From Alphaproteobacteria bacterium (GTDB taxonomy: Bacteria > Planctomycetota > Phycisphaerae > UBA1845), in contig JANQQE010000030.1 in assembly GCA_028285105.1 (NCBI GenBank), positions 62,001 through 126,000 on the forward strand: a stretch of 64,000 nucleotides of DNA, read 5' to 3'. This document shows positions 10,988 to 19,775 of this stretch, one piece after another. Each line of letters begins with the position of its first letter. The stretch's first letter is position 1. The notes beneath the pieces are model-generated. The model had not been told where the DNA came from and did no database searches. It saw only the letters and a program-made list of their open reading frames with translations. The position numbers were made by a program, and so were the translations under genes.

Positions 10988-12025
10988 CTACACAACAACG
11001 CGCAATTGATCGGCGTGGGCTTGAATCCATCGAACTTTGCGACGGACCATCTGCATGAAACCGTACCCGCCATAGCGACCAAAAGTACCTGTTGCAGCAA
11101 TGGGCAATACGGCTTCTGCGATGAGGGCTTCAATCATCAGGTACGGGATCATCTCGGCGTGGGTTTCGTCGATCGGGGTGCGTTCTTCATACCCTGACAG
11201 GAAATCACGGATGCGCACGACATCGAGGTGGTCGGGCCAGGAGTCTGGTGTACCAGTCGCTATGATCGAAAATTGGAGCGCTCCGTTGGCGATGTCACAA
11301 GTTGGTTTGCCAGGTTTGGCGCAATCGTAATCGATGACAGCCAACACCTTGCCACGTTTGTACAGCACGTTGCCCGGGTGCCAATCGGAGTGAGTGATCG
11401 ATTCCAGCCACTCGGGGTAGCCGGCTTTCTCGACTTTATCTGCCGCAGCGGTATAGGCCTCAAACAGAAAACTCGTCAGCGCCAGGACTTCTGCTTCATG
11501 ACCTGAAGCGCTGTCGTGCGCGGAGATGCTCGACGGAATCGCGTTCAGCCCCGTCTGCACGCCGAGGGCGTCGTGGTACCCGGTACTTGCGAAAGAGCGG
11601 TGATCGGGAAAGTCTGCCAGCGCCGTATGGAACTCGGCCAACACGCGTCCAGCCGCCCGAGTTTCTTCCGGTTCGCCGGAGTACGGATGCCCGGAAACGT
11701 AATCGAAGATTTCGTACAACGAATCTCCAAGTGTCAGGATCGTCTCTTCGGTTCCGCGCGGACATTGCAAGCGCGGAAGGGGGAAATTCTTTTGGGTGAG
11801 ATGTCCCTGTATGGCATGCGTGTAAGTAACGCGATCCAAGCCACCGCGATCGGTCGCCCGCTTCTTGAGAAGGAACTTACCTTTGTCGGACACAATCCCC
11901 AGCTTGGGACTTCGACGCGAACCGCGATTGAATTCGGTGATCGATTCGATCACACCGAGGTCGAAATGACTGAGAACGATCGCGAGTTCATCGGTCGCAA
12001 AAGTATCACGGGTTTGACGCGGCAA
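10988..12025 (-). CDS. Aminoglycoside/choline-kinase-like phosphotransferase (APH family)
   Basis: A 345-residue kinase-fold protein. The N-lobe contains KGKFLLKKR with the probable ATP lysine, and the C-lobe contains the APH catalytic loop HSDWHPGNVL and the metal-binding VIDYDCAKPGKP. These motifs fit homoserine kinase/choline kinase/SrkA-type small-molecule or protein kinases. No ATG exists near the N-terminus; the TTG at 12025 is preceded by GAAGGTGAG, which supports it as the true start. The substrate cannot be told from sequence. It is convergent with the phosphatase gene. Confidence 0.82.
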   Translation of the reverse strand: MPRQTRDTFATDELAIVLSHFDLGVIESITEFNRGSRRSPKLGIVSDKGKFLLKKRATDRGGLDRVTYTHAIQGHLTQKNFPLPRLQCPRGTEETILTLGDSLYEIFDYVSGHPYSGEPEETRAAGRVLAEFHTALADFPDHRSFASTGYHDALGVQTGLNAIPSSISAHDSASGHEAEVLALTSFLFEAYTAAADKVEKAGYPEWLESITHSDWHPGNVLYKRGKVLAVIDYDCAKPGKPTCDIANGALQFSIIATGTPDSWPDHLDVVRIRDFLSGYEERTPIDETHAEMIPYLMIEALIAEAVLPIAATGTFGRYGGYGFMQMVRRKVRWIQAHADQLRVVV

Positions 12026-12180
12026 GGCTCACCTTCTGTCGAGAAACTGTCTCGGCTATTTGGACTACAATTTTCGGCGATTGCACAACACCGATAAGAT
12101 TATCATAATCGCCGATATTGCAGCGTCAAACGCGGCCTGCACAGTTACACAATTCATTTACAATTTCTGGTACGCCTGAC

Positions 12181-12768
12181 ATGAATCGCGAAAACGCCTG
12201 GGAAATCCTAACCGAACACGTCAAGAGCGAATCGCTGCGCCGACACTGCCTTGCCGTTGAAAGCGCCATGGTACATTTCGCGCATTTGGGCGGACACGAC
12301 GAACAAACGTGGTCGATCACCGGGTTGCTGCATGACTTCGATTACGAAATCTTCCCCAATCCACCGGACCACACCCGCGAAGGCGCAAAGATTCTCAAGG
12401 AGCGCGGCGTGCCGGAAGAGATCATCGACGCGATCCTCTCACATGCCGAGTGGAATCTTGACACACACCCGCGCGACACACCACTTCGCAAGACGTTATT
12501 TGCAGTCGATGAACTGTGCGGATTCATACACGCCGTCGCAAGACTTCGTCCAACCCGACTTGATGGACTCAAAGCCAAAAGCGTGAAAAAGAAAATGAAG
12601 CAGGCGTCTTTTGCGGCGGCTGTCAATCGACAGGACATCCACGACGGCGCCGCCCTACTTGAAATGGAACTCGACGAATTGATCGGTCACTGTGTTGCTG
12701 CACTTTCCACGGTCGCCGAAGAACTGGGTTTGCAAGAGAAGGATGATACTGACTCATCACCTACCTAG
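12181..12768 (+). CDS. HD domain protein (predicted metal-dependent phosphohydrolase)
   Basis: A 195-residue HD-superfamily protein. Metal ligands are visible: His in LRRHCLAVE, the HD pair in TGLLHDFDYE, and a later His in ILSHAEWN. Small stand-alone HD proteins of this type are often annotated as HDIG-domain hydrolases acting on nucleotides. The chosen ATG at 12181 gives a normal N-terminus (MNRENAWEILTEH); an upstream in-frame codon at 12118 adds 21 residues that do not look like protein of this family. Ends in an acidic tail. Substrate unknown. Confidence 0.83.
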   Translation: MNRENAWEILTEHVKSESLRRHCLAVESAMVHFAHLGGHDEQTWSITGLLHDFDYEIFPNPPDHTREGAKILKERGVPEEIIDAILSHAEWNLDTHPRDTPLRKTLFAVDELCGFIHAVARLRPTRLDGLKAKSVKKKMKQASFAAAVNRQDIHDGAALLEMELDELIGHCVAALSTVAEELGLQEKDDTDSSPT

Positions 12769-12786
12769 CATGGGACGCGAGCGAGC

Positions 12787-13950
12787 CTACGGAAGGGTGT
12801 TGGCAGAGGCAGACGTATCCGCTCGACTGAGTCCCTTGCCTTCAGATTCGATGATATTCTTGAGTTCAAGGGCCGGCGCAAAATCCGCATCGAGTTGCAA
12901 GATTTCCTCAAGAACTGAGAGCGCCTTGTCATGGCGAGACACCAATCGATTAAGCCGTGCCTGCTCATAAAGCAATTCTGTCGTGACTTTTAGTTGGGGG
13001 CTCGTCCGGGCGCGCTCGATCATCACAATGGCTTGATGATACGAGACGACGCGTTCGAGGTCGGCTTTGTCCTGCCAGATGCGGGCGAGCTGAATGACAT
13101 AGTCAGCGCGCTCCGGATACAGCGTCGCCAACTGAGAAATGCATTGTAACCGAAGATCGTAATGTTCCTGCATTTTGACGAGGACGGCCTTGTTCGACGG
13201 ATCACGAGCGAATTTTTCCTCAGACATTTTGACGGCTGCTTCTGCTGCCCGTGCAGCGTCTTCAAACTTTCTGTCCATCATCAACGCTTCAGCCAGTGTC
13301 GCCTGAAACGTCGGATCGCCTTCTTTGTCCAGACGAATTGCATCTTGGCTACGTTCGACCGCCGCCTTCGCATTGTTCAGTTTCAATTGAGCGCGGGCAA
13401 GGCCAATAACCGGTTCGGATTCGTTTTCAGCCAGTTCGATCGCTTGGCGGTATTTGGAAACGGCATGTTTTGGAAAACTTGTTGCGTAAAGATCGCCCAA
13501 AAGCTTGTAGGCCCGCCAATCGTTGAGGCCAGCCGGATCATTCACATATTCTTCGATCATGGGCAGCGCCGCCCTGGGACGCCCGGAGAGAATCAACAAC
13601 CGCCCCTTCACATAGCTGGCGGTCTTGTTTAAGGGATCGATTTCGAGAATCCGTTCGATCAAAGCCAGAGTCTCAATGTACTCTGTTCGCTCTTCCTGGA
13701 GTTGGTCAGGATCGCGATCCGAATCCTCGAGATTGGACACCACGTCCAGCGACTTGGCCAACGCCTGATCCATGGCCAAATCGGCATAGAGATTCTCTCG
13801 CTTGGGTTGGGAAGCCGGTTGTTCGGTATCTTCAAACTGGGCGAATGCAGTCACTGGCCATGCAGAGATCACCGCGATCGCCACGTACGACACGAGCAAG
13901 CAAGATTTCTGTGGTCTTAGAAGCCAATGCTGAAGCATGATGGACTGCAT
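12787..13950 (-). CDS. Exported TPR-repeat protein
   Basis: A 387-residue protein with an N-terminal signal peptide or membrane anchor (LLVSYVAIAVISAWPVTAFAQ) followed by about eight tetratricopeptide-like helices (for example NKTASYVKGRLLILSG, WRAYKLLGDLYATSF, PVIGLARAQLKLNNAKAA). The ATG at 13950 has AGGAGG eight bases upstream. TPR arrays mediate protein-protein contacts; the partner is unknown. It lies downstream of fliS on the same strand, separated by about 174 bases, so a link to the flagellar genes is possible but unproven. Confidence 0.82.
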   Translation of the reverse strand: MQSIMLQHWLLRPQKSCLLVSYVAIAVISAWPVTAFAQFEDTEQPASQPKRENLYADLAMDQALAKSLDVVSNLEDSDRDPDQLQEERTEYIETLALIERILEIDPLNKTASYVKGRLLILSGRPRAALPMIEEYVNDPAGLNDWRAYKLLGDLYATSFPKHAVSKYRQAIELAENESEPVIGLARAQLKLNNAKAAVERSQDAIRLDKEGDPTFQATLAEALMMDRKFEDAARAAEAAVKMSEEKFARDPSNKAVLVKMQEHYDLRLQCISQLATLYPERADYVIQLARIWQDKADLERVVSYHQAIVMIERARTSPQLKVTTELLYEQARLNRLVSRHDKALSVLEEILQLDADFAPALELKNIIESEGKGLSRADTSASANTLP

Positions 13951-14124
13951 AAATGGGCCCTCCTTGACCTATTGTACGTCTGAAGAGTGCAGGGGATCGC
14001 CTTGTCTTGCCATTTTTTCAAATCGATTGCGAATTGGATTTATCAACGTTCTGGCGTGAATTATGCAGCAATCCCCAATCGAAGTCCATCGAGAACTCGG
14101 TGAATGAGTCGCCACAATCTTTGG

Positions 14125-14580
14125 CTAACCCTCGATTGACAACGCACCGCCTGTCGTTCCTGGAGGCCCCTGAGTAGACAGATCGACAACCTGCGTCGCA
14201 TCGAGTTTGAGCAGGTTTTCCATCAACATGACCCACGTCTGACGCTCGTACTCGAGGACTCGCAGGGCTTCGTCTACGTCTTGGATTTGATGCTTGCAGC
14301 ATGCATCGACGAGCTTTCGATACGCGAACATGTACAAACCTGACATCCGTTCGCACAGTTCCCGGTCAACGTCAAAATTCAAACCCTGCTGCATCTCAAG
14401 AATGATTTTTTGTGCTCGAGACAAACGCTCGAACGCTTTCTCGAACTCTTCATTCTCAAGCGCTTCGCGACCCTGCCGCGCAAAACGAATTGCGCCGTCA
14501 TAGAGCATCAGTTGAAGCTGTTCTTGTGATGCGGTCATCACCGCGTCGCGAAGGTATGCTTGGTCGGAATTCCCTGCCAT
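14125..14580 (-). CDS. fliS: Flagellar export chaperone FliS
   Basis: A 151-residue four-helix protein matching FliS, the cytoplasmic chaperone that holds flagellin C-termini before export. Diagnostic stretches are AYLRDAVMTASQEQLQLMLYDGAIRFARQ at the N-terminus and AQKIILEMQQGLNFD in the middle; note that the first motif is the standard (A)Y....V.TASP..L..MLYDGA pattern. It sits 150 bases downstream of fliD and in the same direction as both flagellin genes, the usual fliC-fliD-fliS order. The C-terminus has a Gly/Thr tail not needed for the fold. Confidence 0.92.
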   Translation of the reverse strand: MAGNSDQAYLRDAVMTASQEQLQLMLYDGAIRFARQGREALENEEFEKAFERLSRAQKIILEMQQGLNFDVDRELCERMSGLYMFAYRKLVDACCKHQIQDVDEALRVLEYERQTWVMLMENLLKLDATQVVDLSTQGPPGTTGGALSIEG

Positions 14581-14595
14581 GATACTGATAGTATC
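14581..14595. promoter_or_regulatory. Short inverted repeat abutting the fliS start codon
   Basis: GATACT-GAT-AGTATC is a perfect 6-base inverted repeat whose edge touches the fliS ATG, in the place where a ribosome-binding site would be expected. No good Shine-Dalgarno is visible there. It could be a small operator or a hairpin that limits translation, or chance. Confidence 0.3.
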
Positions 14596-14730
14596 GGTCT
14601 ATCCCGGGTTGGTATTCATCTGGAGGGTTCACGCTGCCGCGCAATCTTCGCTGACGCGACGCAGAGTGCGTTCAATTTAAGCAAACACCCGCCTATGCGT
14701 TCTGCTATCGTCTCGTGTTCGCTTTCGAGC

Positions 14731-17700
14731 CTAACCGCCAGCGAGCTGTGCCAGCGCCGAAAGCGACGATTGCTGCCCTTGCAATCCGGATATGACCGAT
14801 TCGAGATTGGCGAACTGCCGCTCAAGTTGTGCCCGCCTTCTTTCGAGTTGCTCGTCAATGCGTTCGATTCTATCGTTGAGGTCGTCCTCCCGGTCGCCCA
14901 ACGTGTTGCCGCGCCGAGATAGCAGCCCGTCGTCTTCTGCTGACAATTCCTCCAGGGCGTTGTCGATGACGGCCCCCACGCCGATTTCCGCCGCCGTAAA
15001 CAGTTCCTCGACCGCGGTCGGATCTTCTGCGTATTTCTCGCGGAATTTTTCTTCGTCGAAACTCAGTCGGGCACCATTGCCAAACGTGATTCCCACCGAC
15101 GAAAGCGAATCTGTTCCGGGAGGCGCTCCTTCAAATCGGCCGATGACAATTCGCGACAGTCGCGACTGAATCTGCGAAATCGCCGAATCGCCCAGCAGAA
15201 TTCCGCGTTCTTCCGTTTCCGGATCGAATGACGTCAGTTCGTCGGTTCGATCCATCACGCCATTGTAGTCGGCGACAAAGCTGTTGAGGTCTTCGACGAT
15301 GCTCTCGATGTCGCGGCTGATCGCCAGGGAAATTCGTTCGTCCGACGCACTGTGCAGGTCGATGTCCACACCAGGCAGCACACCGCTCACGTTGTTCGAC
15401 GAGCTCGCCACCACCAGCGGACTGGTCGCGCCTTCGCCGCCGATGAGCATCACGGCATCTTGCGCGGCGACCAACGTGCTGAGATTCAATCCGGTATCGC
15501 CCGAATCGAATATCAGCTCACCCTGCGTACCGGTTACGCCGGAATTGAGCGACAAGCGAAATGGCGTCGCCGACGCGCCGTCGTTGATGACCGATGCATT
15601 AAGATCTGGCGAGGCGTCTGAGAGTTTCTTGGCGATGTCTTCGAGGGTGTCGTCGGCTTCCACGTCAATGTGGATTTCAAACGAACCGTCGATGGTCGGC
15701 TCGCCCGTTCTGGATTCACCGGCGATGCGAAGATTCTCTGCTGTGGTTCCGCCGTTTTGATCCGTGATGGTCAGTTTGTTGGACCCACCGTTGGCATCGG
15801 CGATTGCGATTCCGTCACCCGTTGTATTGATCGATGCCGAGATGCCACGTGGCTCGCCGGAATCGTTGATCGCGTCGATGACGTGTTGAAGGGTCGTATC
15901 GCTCGAATCGATTTCGACGGTGAATATTTCGCCGGTCGTCGTCTGAAACTCGATCGTTCCCGGCCTCACTCCTCGACCGGAATTCAAGTCTTCCAACTTG
16001 GTGCGCTCGGAGATGTATTGAAGTTGAAGATTTTCGCCGTCAACGCCCTCTTCAAATGCGCCGACGATCCCCAACTGCGCCGCGAGCGTTCCAGTGACAT
16101 CGTTGATTTGCAGCGTCGTCGTTGGCGTGTCGGTCGAAACGTCAACCAGCGCGATGCCATTGCCCGCCGCGTTGAGTGACGCTTCCAAACCCGGAACGCC
16201 ATTGTTGATGCGCGAAAGAATATCCTGAATCGTCTGAACACCGGTAAAATCAATCGTCACCGGAGCGGAACCGTCACGCGTTGCGAACGAGACTTCGTTG
16301 ACGTCGCCAAATTCGATTCCGTTTCCGCCATTGAGCGATTTGAGCAGAACCGTGTTCAATCCGGCTTGTAGATCGCGCGAAACGGCTGGCACACCCGGTT
16401 CATCGAATACGCCTTCAATGCCAAGGTCGGCTGCCGTCTTTGAGATTTTTCCTGACTCGTCGGCGATCGCGGTGATCACAAGCGGGTCGGCACCAATGCC
16501 GGTGTCGCGCACCACGATGCCATTTCCGTTTAGTGAAGCGACCACTGAACCGTCGTTGCCTTCCGCGAAGTTGATGGCCCGCAACACATCGCCAATGCTT
16601 TCGACGCGGTGGATACCGTTACCGATGAAAGTGCTTGCGAGAGCGTTTTGAGCGATACCCAAGTCGCGGGCCGCGAACCCCGACAAATCCTCGATGATAA
16701 GTTCCTGCTCATTGTCGGTGGCGATTTCATTGGTATCGGTAATGCTCAAGCTACCCACACCGCCGATTCCGATACCGCTCGATAGCTCAACGCCGAGGTT
16801 CACACCTTCGTCGTCCGTCGCATTGTTGATGCGTTCAATGATTTCGCCAACCGTTTGCACACCGGACAAATCAACCGTTCCGGTGTTGCCAAGTCGATTC
16901 GTAATCTGAATCTCGCCAAGACGCACACCGTTGCCGCTGTTCAATACTTCAACACGTGTCGTGTCCTTGATCAAACCGGACATCGACACGTTGAATGCGG
17001 TACCGTTGGATGACGAGATGCTGAATTCGTCGCGGGCATCGTGGCGCACACCGTTGCCATCGTTTAGAACATTGAGCTGCGTCGTGTCAGCCAAGTAGTG
17101 AATGTCGCTGCCCGTCAACACACTACCGGTGATTGGACCATCCAATCCCAGATCCACCGAAGCGAATCCGTCATTCAGGTCAATGATACGAAGCGCCCCG
17201 GTACCGCCGCTTTGATCTTCCAGAACGATCCGATTGCCATCTACGCGCGCCTCGACTCCGATTTCGCTCGCCGTGTTGATCTCGTCCAGGATGTCATCGA
17301 TCGTCACTATCGCCGTCAGGTCGATCTCAGCCGTGTTCCCGGCCGCATCGGTGATTTCAATGACACCGCGTCGCACGCCTTCACCACCGTTGAGATCGCC
17401 GAGTTTTGTCGGTTTCGACAACTTGCCCTCACCAATCTCGATTACTAGTTCTCCGGCTCCGACGGGCGTCTGGTCCGGGTTGGCAAAACCACCGCTGATC
17501 ATCTGGTGCGAAGTGACCAGCGATTTTACCGTCAGGTCAACGACACCAGGTGACGCGCCCGGCGATGCAATCGCCGTCAAGACGTCTTCGTTACTGCTGT
17601 TGGCTTGGAACTGATTGAAGAAAGTCGGATTGTTGATGCCCGAAACGCTACTCTGCAAGCCGATAAGCCGAGCGTTCAATTCAAGGAAAGCCGTTCGCTG

Positions 17701-17829
17701 TGCCTGAATTTCGGAAAGTTGCTGCGTGAGTAGTTCACGCGGTCGAGCCTGAGTGGCAAGCAATGACTCGATGATTTGATTCGTCGGAAGTCCGGAAGCA
17801 AGGCCGATTCCACTGCTAATACTGCTCAT
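14731..17829 (-). CDS. fliD: Flagellar filament cap / hook-associated protein 2 FliD (oversized)
   Basis: The N-terminus (SGIGLASGLPTNQIIESLL, then LTQQLSEIQAQRTAFLELNARL) and the C-terminus (SIVEDLNSFVADYNGVMDRT, LSRIVIGRFEG, then a long coiled coil QLERRRAQLERQFANLESVI) are those of FliD, the cap that folds flagellin at the filament tip. At 1032 residues it is about twice the usual length. The extra length is a central set of four to five related modules of about 120-150 residues, each with an L..LN.G.GVR.G.I.IT pattern followed by a T...I...IN helix and a G.GI....D strand, like the flagellin IN motif. The ATG at 17829 has GGAG nine bases upstream. Secreted by the flagellar export apparatus. 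Confidence 0.92.
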   Translation of the reverse strand: MSSISSGIGLASGLPTNQIIESLLATQARPRELLTQQLSEIQAQRTAFLELNARLIGLQSSVSGINNPTFFNQFQANSSNEDVLTAIASPGASPGVVDLTVKSLVTSHQMISGGFANPDQTPVGAGELVIEIGEGKLSKPTKLGDLNGGEGVRRGVIEITDAAGNTAEIDLTAIVTIDDILDEINTASEIGVEARVDGNRIVLEDQSGGTGALRIIDLNDGFASVDLGLDGPITGSVLTGSDIHYLADTTQLNVLNDGNGVRHDARDEFSISSSNGTAFNVSMSGLIKDTTRVEVLNSGNGVRLGEIQITNRLGNTGTVDLSGVQTVGEIIERINNATDDEGVNLGVELSSGIGIGGVGSLSITDTNEIATDNEQELIIEDLSGFAARDLGIAQNALASTFIGNGIHRVESIGDVLRAINFAEGNDGSVVASLNGNGIVVRDTGIGADPLVITAIADESGKISKTAADLGIEGVFDEPGVPAVSRDLQAGLNTVLLKSLNGGNGIEFGDVNEVSFATRDGSAPVTIDFTGVQTIQDILSRINNGVPGLEASLNAAGNGIALVDVSTDTPTTTLQINDVTGTLAAQLGIVGAFEEGVDGENLQLQYISERTKLEDLNSGRGVRPGTIEFQTTTGEIFTVEIDSSDTTLQHVIDAINDSGEPRGISASINTTGDGIAIADANGGSNKLTITDQNGGTTAENLRIAGESRTGEPTIDGSFEIHIDVEADDTLEDIAKKLSDASPDLNASVINDGASATPFRLSLNSGVTGTQGELIFDSGDTGLNLSTLVAAQDAVMLIGGEGATSPLVVASSSNNVSGVLPGVDIDLHSASDERISLAISRDIESIVEDLNSFVADYNGVMDRTDELTSFDPETEERGILLGDSAISQIQSRLSRIVIGRFEGAPPGTDSLSSVGITFGNGARLSFDEEKFREKYAEDPTAVEELFTAAEIGVGAVIDNALEELSAEDDGLLSRRGNTLGDREDDLNDRIERIDEQLERRRAQLERQFANLESVISGLQGQQSSLSALAQLAGG

Positions 17830-17949
17830 CTCGGTGATCTCCTCATCAATGTCTCAACGCTGCGACGAGACCAGGGCGCGTGCAGGTTTTCCATATGGAT
17901 TATCGGCAGAGTCGGCCAACGCACTCGAAGGCCATCGTTGACTGCGCGC

Positions 17950-17983
17950 AAAAGGACGCCGCGAGATTGAAGTCCGCGGCGTC
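17950..17983 (-). terminator. Rho-independent terminator of the first flagellin gene
   Basis: Read on the minus strand, a perfect 9-base stem (GACGCCGCG / CGCGGCGTC) with an 11-base loop is followed by CTTTTG. It lies about 50 bases after the flagellin stop at 18035 and before the fliD ribosome-binding site, so flagellin and fliD are probably transcribed separately or with attenuation. Confidence 0.75.
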
Positions 17984-18034
17984 TGTTGAATGTATTTATG
18001 GTCTTTGTATGACCGCTGGTTGCGCTGATTTGAA

Positions 18035-19456
18035 CTAGCCCAATAGACCCAATACTGCCTGCGGTAATGAATTCGAAATCTGTAGCGTGTTCTGCGTACT
18101 CTGGAACAGAATCTGAGCTCGCGTCAGTGCCGAGACCTCAGTCGCAATGTCGGCATCACGGATGATCGATTCGGATGCACTGACGTTTTCCAATGCAATT
18201 TGCTGGCTTCGTATATTGGTTTCGATCTGGTTTTTCTGAAGACTGCCCAGTCGTCCACGGGCAGTTGCAACCTGATTGATCGCCTCGGATACGATGTTTT
18301 GAGCGGCAACGAAGTTCTTACCCTTGACCTCGTTGGTTCCACCGCTCTTTAGACTGTTGAGGAAACCAATCACGCTGTTGCCGAGCGAACCCGATGAAGT
18401 CGAATTGATCCCGACACTCACTTGGGCCGCCGGTGTCACTGATGGTCCAAGCTGGAAGGTCGATCCACCGCCGGTCACGTCAAAACTCGTGTTCGTCGCC
18501 GATTGAGCAAACGCCTGCGTCAAATAGAACCGTCCGTCCAATCCATTGGTGCGGATGTCAACGCGAAGTCCACGCGAGTCAGCCACCTGACCATTGACCA
18601 ATACGGTCGGATCGACACCCTCATCTTCAACAGCCGCAGCACCAGCCGCATAGTTTGCGTCGCCCATGAAGGTTCCACTGAGCGTCTTGACCTTGACAAT
18701 GGCTTCGCTACCGAAAGTGTCGCTATTGATGGTCAGCACATTACCGCTGACGCTGGCAGACAATCCTGTTGTATCGGTGATGGCATTGATGCTCGTTTGA
18801 ATCTGAGCGATCGTCGTACCGGATGCGAACGAAAGGATTTCCGTACCTTGATTACCGGTGATCTCGATCGCAGCCGCACCTGTCGATGATCCAGTGATTT
18901 GCTGCGTTGCGGCTTCGGCGGAGGCGGTTACCTGTACGACGACGTTGCGAACACCGCCCTCTGGAACGCGGGCACCAAACACTGAAACCGATTCCAGGTT
19001 GGTCGTGGTCACACCCGAAACGGCGTAGCCCAAACTGCCGTCGAGCAGTTTCTTCGATCCGAATGATGTGGTGTTGGCGATGCGGTCGATGCTTGCAATC
19101 AACGAGTCGATCTCCAACTGGTTGGCTTCGATCTCTTCGGGAGACAACGCGCCGTCGTTCGCCGAACTGACCAGCAGCGCTCGCAGATCGAGCAGCAGAC
19201 TGGATGTTTCGTTGATCGCTCCCTCAGCCGTAGACACAACGTTGATGGCTCGCTGCGAGTTGTCGATCGCCTGATCGATGGCTTTGATCTCGCTGCGAAG
19301 GATTTCCGATGCGATCAGTCCGGCTGGATCGTCCTTACCGCGGTTGATTCGCAGTCCAGTTGCCAGCCGTTCCAGCCTCGTTTGCAGATCGTTGGTGTTG
19401 GTCCGCAATCGACCTTGGGCAATCATAGACGGTATGTTGGTATTGATGCGCGTCAT
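18035..19456 (-). CDS. fliC: Flagellin (copy nearest fliD)
   Basis: A 473-residue flagellin. The conserved N-terminal coiled coil (RINTNIPSMIAQGRLRTN, LATGLRINRGKDDPAGL) and C-terminal helix (RDADIATEVSALTRAQILFQ, LPQAVLGLLG) are intact, flanking a variable domain with a flagellin IN motif (about 215-275). The start is the ATG at 19456, with GGAGG six bases upstream; two earlier in-frame ATGs would add 2 or 13 residues without a site. It is followed by a hairpin terminator and then fliD. Its C-terminus should be the FliS client. About 30-35% similar in appearance to the second flagellin, so not a recent copy. Confidence 0.93.
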   Translation of the reverse strand: MTRINTNIPSMIAQGRLRTNTNDLQTRLERLATGLRINRGKDDPAGLIASEILRSEIKAIDQAIDNSQRAINVVSTAEGAINETSSLLLDLRALLVSSANDGALSPEEIEANQLEIDSLIASIDRIANTTSFGSKKLLDGSLGYAVSGVTTTNLESVSVFGARVPEGGVRNVVVQVTASAEAATQQITGSSTGAAAIEITGNQGTEILSFASGTTIAQIQTSINAITDTTGLSASVSGNVLTINSDTFGSEAIVKVKTLSGTFMGDANYAAGAAAVEDEGVDPTVLVNGQVADSRGLRVDIRTNGLDGRFYLTQAFAQSATNTSFDVTGGGSTFQLGPSVTPAAQVSVGINSTSSGSLGNSVIGFLNSLKSGGTNEVKGKNFVAAQNIVSEAINQVATARGRLGSLQKNQIETNIRSQQIALENVSASESIIRDADIATEVSALTRAQILFQSTQNTLQISNSLPQAVLGLLG

Positions 19457-19704
19457 TGACATCCTCCGTGATGCTGACAACCCGCCGGTTGCCATGTTGT
19501 CACGCCACCTTGCGTGACTATTTTTTTAGATTTGGCGATCTTCAATCGCCGGTGTATCGACCCGTTTTTGATTCCTGAATTCGAGAGATTGACGGTTCAG
19601 TCAAACCCGCGATTTTATTGCTACACCGCTTCGTCGTCGCGAAGCGATGGACCCTTTAGATAAATCCAGTCCACCCTTGAACTTGCCAACTTATGGGACG
19701 CAAC
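19457..19704 (-). other. Structured leader region upstream of the first flagellin gene
   Basis: The stretch between the terminator of the second flagellin and this gene holds three small perfect hairpins: GTCACGC/GCGTGAC at 19499-19518, GGCGAT/ATCGCC at 19534-19550 and CGCTTCG/CGAAGCG at 19627-19646. The first is followed on the plus strand by TATTTTTTTAG, so it could also stop antisense transcription. I could not find a convincing sigma-28 or sigma-54 promoter by eye. Confidence 0.45.
19499..19528 (+). terminator. Possible plus-strand terminator facing the flagellin leader
   Basis: A 7-base stem (GTCACGC/GCGTGAC) with a 6-base loop is followed directly by a run of seven T. It has the form of an intrinsic terminator on the plus strand, where no gene precedes it, so it would act on antisense transcripts of the flagellin gene or serve as a 5' stem-loop in the flagellin mRNA. 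Confidence 0.45.
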
Positions 19705-19741
19705 AAAAAACCGCCCGGACGAAGCAAGTCGCCCAGGCGGT
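19704..19741 (-). terminator. Rho-independent terminator of the second flagellin gene
   Basis: On the minus strand the stem ACCGCC..GG.CGA pairs with TCG.CC..GGCGGT (two G-T wobbles, loop of six) and is followed directly by TTTTTTG. It lies 35 bases past the stop codon at 19776, an ideal position. Confidence 0.85.
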
Positions 19742-19775
19742 GAATGGTGTTGAATCCAACGGCCCGATAAACGCC

